NCBI GenBank assembly: GCA_018136815.1
Contig: CM030940.1
Span: forward strand, 653,418 to 717,417
Origin: Isochrysis galbana
Taxonomy: Eukaryota; Haptophyta; Isochrysidales; Isochrysidaceae
Length of the DNA: 64,000 nt
Reading direction: 5' to 3'
The notes below the pieces were generated by a model. The model saw nothing but the letters and a program-made list of their open reading frames with translations, was not told where the DNA came from and made no database searches. Of this stretch, positions 63,133 to 64,000 are shown one piece after another. A program made the translations under genes and the position numbers. Position 1 is the stretch's first letter. Each line of letters starts with the position of its first letter.

Positions 63133-63936
63133 TCAGAAGGCGCGATACGCACGGCTGGAGACTTGAGCCGTACTGGCGCGCATGCTGGCCACGCTTGAAG
63201 TGCTCCGGTAATAAGTCTTTTCGGGCACCGGAGAGGGCGGCAACTGGCCCGTGGAGCGGAGGCTGCGGTCCATGGCCGTGCGCGGGCTATGGACAGGGAT
63301 GTACACCTCGCCCCCGCCCGTCGCAGGTGGTCGAGACCACCTCAGAGATTGGCCCGGAGTGACGGGATTAAAACCCTGCTCGCGCCGTTTCTTCTCTGTC
63401 GGCGTGAGGTGCGTGGGCGAGCCACGACCTGAGAGGATGTTGAAACCGGGCACGGTGCCTTGCCGGTGAGCCTGAATTGACGCTTCTGTGGATACATGCG
63501 GCTTGTCGACAAACTCCGTTGGATGGTGGACGTAGCGGTCCCGCCACGCCTCGCGTGTCGGAGATCGCGGAGTAGTGGACGGAAAGGTAGACTCGAAGCC
63601 GCTCGGGCTACGTTTCAGCCAGCGATCGGGGTCGGGTGAAGAGCGGTGCGGGCTGGAGGCGGCGAGCGGGATCGATCGTCGCCTCGAGTCGAAATGCTTC
63701 ACCACCGGATTGCCATACTTGTTGTCGACAGACCACTTCGAGCCGCCGAGGGCATCTCGGAGTGATGCGTCGCTCGCGCACATATTGATACGGGACCCTT
63801 CAGTTCGTGGCCGTGTCACAAGAATCGGAGAAGTACCCGAGATCTCCTTGGATGGTTGGCGCTGCCGTAGATCGTAACTGAACAACAGAAACAAAAAGAG
63901 GATCAGCATGCGGGTAGTGGCATCCAAGGGGCCCAT
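63133..63936 (-). CDS. Unrecognised basic Ser/Pro/Arg-rich protein
   Basis: Frame of 267 codons on the minus strand. The first ~20 codons (MLILFLFLLFS) look like a hydrophobic segment, but the DNA there is a pyrimidine stretch ending TTGTTCAG at 63878. The real exon may therefore start at 63877 (YDLRQRQPSKEISG), with earlier exons beyond the window. The rest is hydrophilic, rich in S, P, R and T, with recurring short phrases: WSVDNKYGNPVVKHFD, FVDKPHVSTEASIQAHRQG, and GRGSPTHLTPTEKKRREQGF followed by NPVTPG. Such spaced G/P/R phrases resemble flagellar or microtubule-associated proteins, but I cannot name a family. It ends in SSRAYRAF with the stop at 63133. GC content and codon use are like the other genes. 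Confidence 0.55.
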   Translation of the reverse strand: MGPLDATTRMLILFLFLLFSYDLRQRQPSKEISGTSPILVTRPRTEGSRINMCASDASLRDALGGSKWSVDNKYGNPVVKHFDSRRRSIPLAASSPHRSSPDPDRWLKRSPSGFESTFPSTTPRSPTREAWRDRYVHHPTEFVDKPHVSTEASIQAHRQGTVPGFNILSGRGSPTHLTPTEKKRREQGFNPVTPGQSLRWSRPPATGGGEVYIPVHSPRTAMDRSLRSTGQLPPSPVPEKTYYRSTSSVASMRASTAQVSSRAYRAF

Positions 63937-64000
63937 AACGACGAGATGGGGAGAGAGGGGGGGGGGGGGGGGGTAGTGAGGAATGCCACGATGGAGACGG
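63937..64000. other. Window end with G-run
   Basis: A ~14-G run at 63959-63973. Possibly intron or promoter of the preceding gene. Confidence 0.4.

Noticed and set aside
1-64000. CRISPR arrays, rRNA, bacterial-style operons or ribosome-binding sites
   Set aside because: No regular short direct repeats with spacers, no rRNA sequence, and genes are intron-containing and scattered on both strands.

Overview
The window is nuclear DNA of a GC-rich eukaryote. Most genes are split by short spliceosomal introns (about 107-280 bp) whose exons join in phase. It probably comes from a eukaryotic alga with a complex, red-derived plastid. The main reason is a single-chain acetyl-CoA carboxylase (8242-15431) with a hydrophobic leader followed by a transit-like stretch ahead of the biotin carboxylase. 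That leader, the high GC content, the long poly-C/poly-G and GA tracts and a GC-AG intron candidate fit a haptophyte best. A heterokont or other complex alga is not excluded, and no species is claimed.

Layout. 1-3610: C-terminal part of the rRNA-processing factor UTP20. 3786-5540: a broken LINE copy on the plus strand running into a Ty3/gypsy integrase fragment on the minus strand. 5541-8241: gene-free low-complexity DNA. 8242-15431: multidomain ACCase. 16040-18653: dispersed repeats and a LINE fragment with CCCH zinc fingers and an endonuclease domain. 19704-26210: a very large protein kinase. 26733-28625: another LINE copy and repeat pieces. 28954-32910 (minus): a REV1-like translesion scaffold whose polymerase core looks degenerate. 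34999-35799: a secreted or organelle-targeted Nudix-like protein. 37139-42410: a Ty1/copia element with one long uninterrupted gag-pol frame. 43657-45384 (minus): a UPF0126/glycine-transporter-type membrane protein. 47197-50060: a CS-like domain joined to a methyltransferase. 51428-52219 (minus): a membrane-anchored, cysteine-rich Apple/PAN-like protein. 53173-57173: a sugar dehydrogenase (Gfo/Idh/MocA) fused to an FAD-linked sugar-lactone oxidase. 57290-59192: repeats. 59622-60560: an F-box plus OmpA-like protein. 60781-62885: repeats. 63133-63936 (minus): an unrecognised basic protein.

The genes form no operon or pathway. They are ordinary, independently transcribed nuclear genes on both strands, separated by transposon-rich spacers. 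The most notable coding features are three domain fusions (dehydrogenase/lactone oxidase, CS/methyltransferase, F-box/OmpA) and the REV1 homologue without visible polymerase motifs.

The repeats have their own logic. Several copies of one LINE keep the 5' end, where a small hairpin lies 3-5 nt before an ATG, and lack the reverse transcriptase. The hairpin stem shows compensating base changes between copies. A second repeat with a palindromic end sits directly behind poly-A tracts. Exon borders below were chosen by reading frame, phase and protein-family continuity, and were not checked against transcripts.
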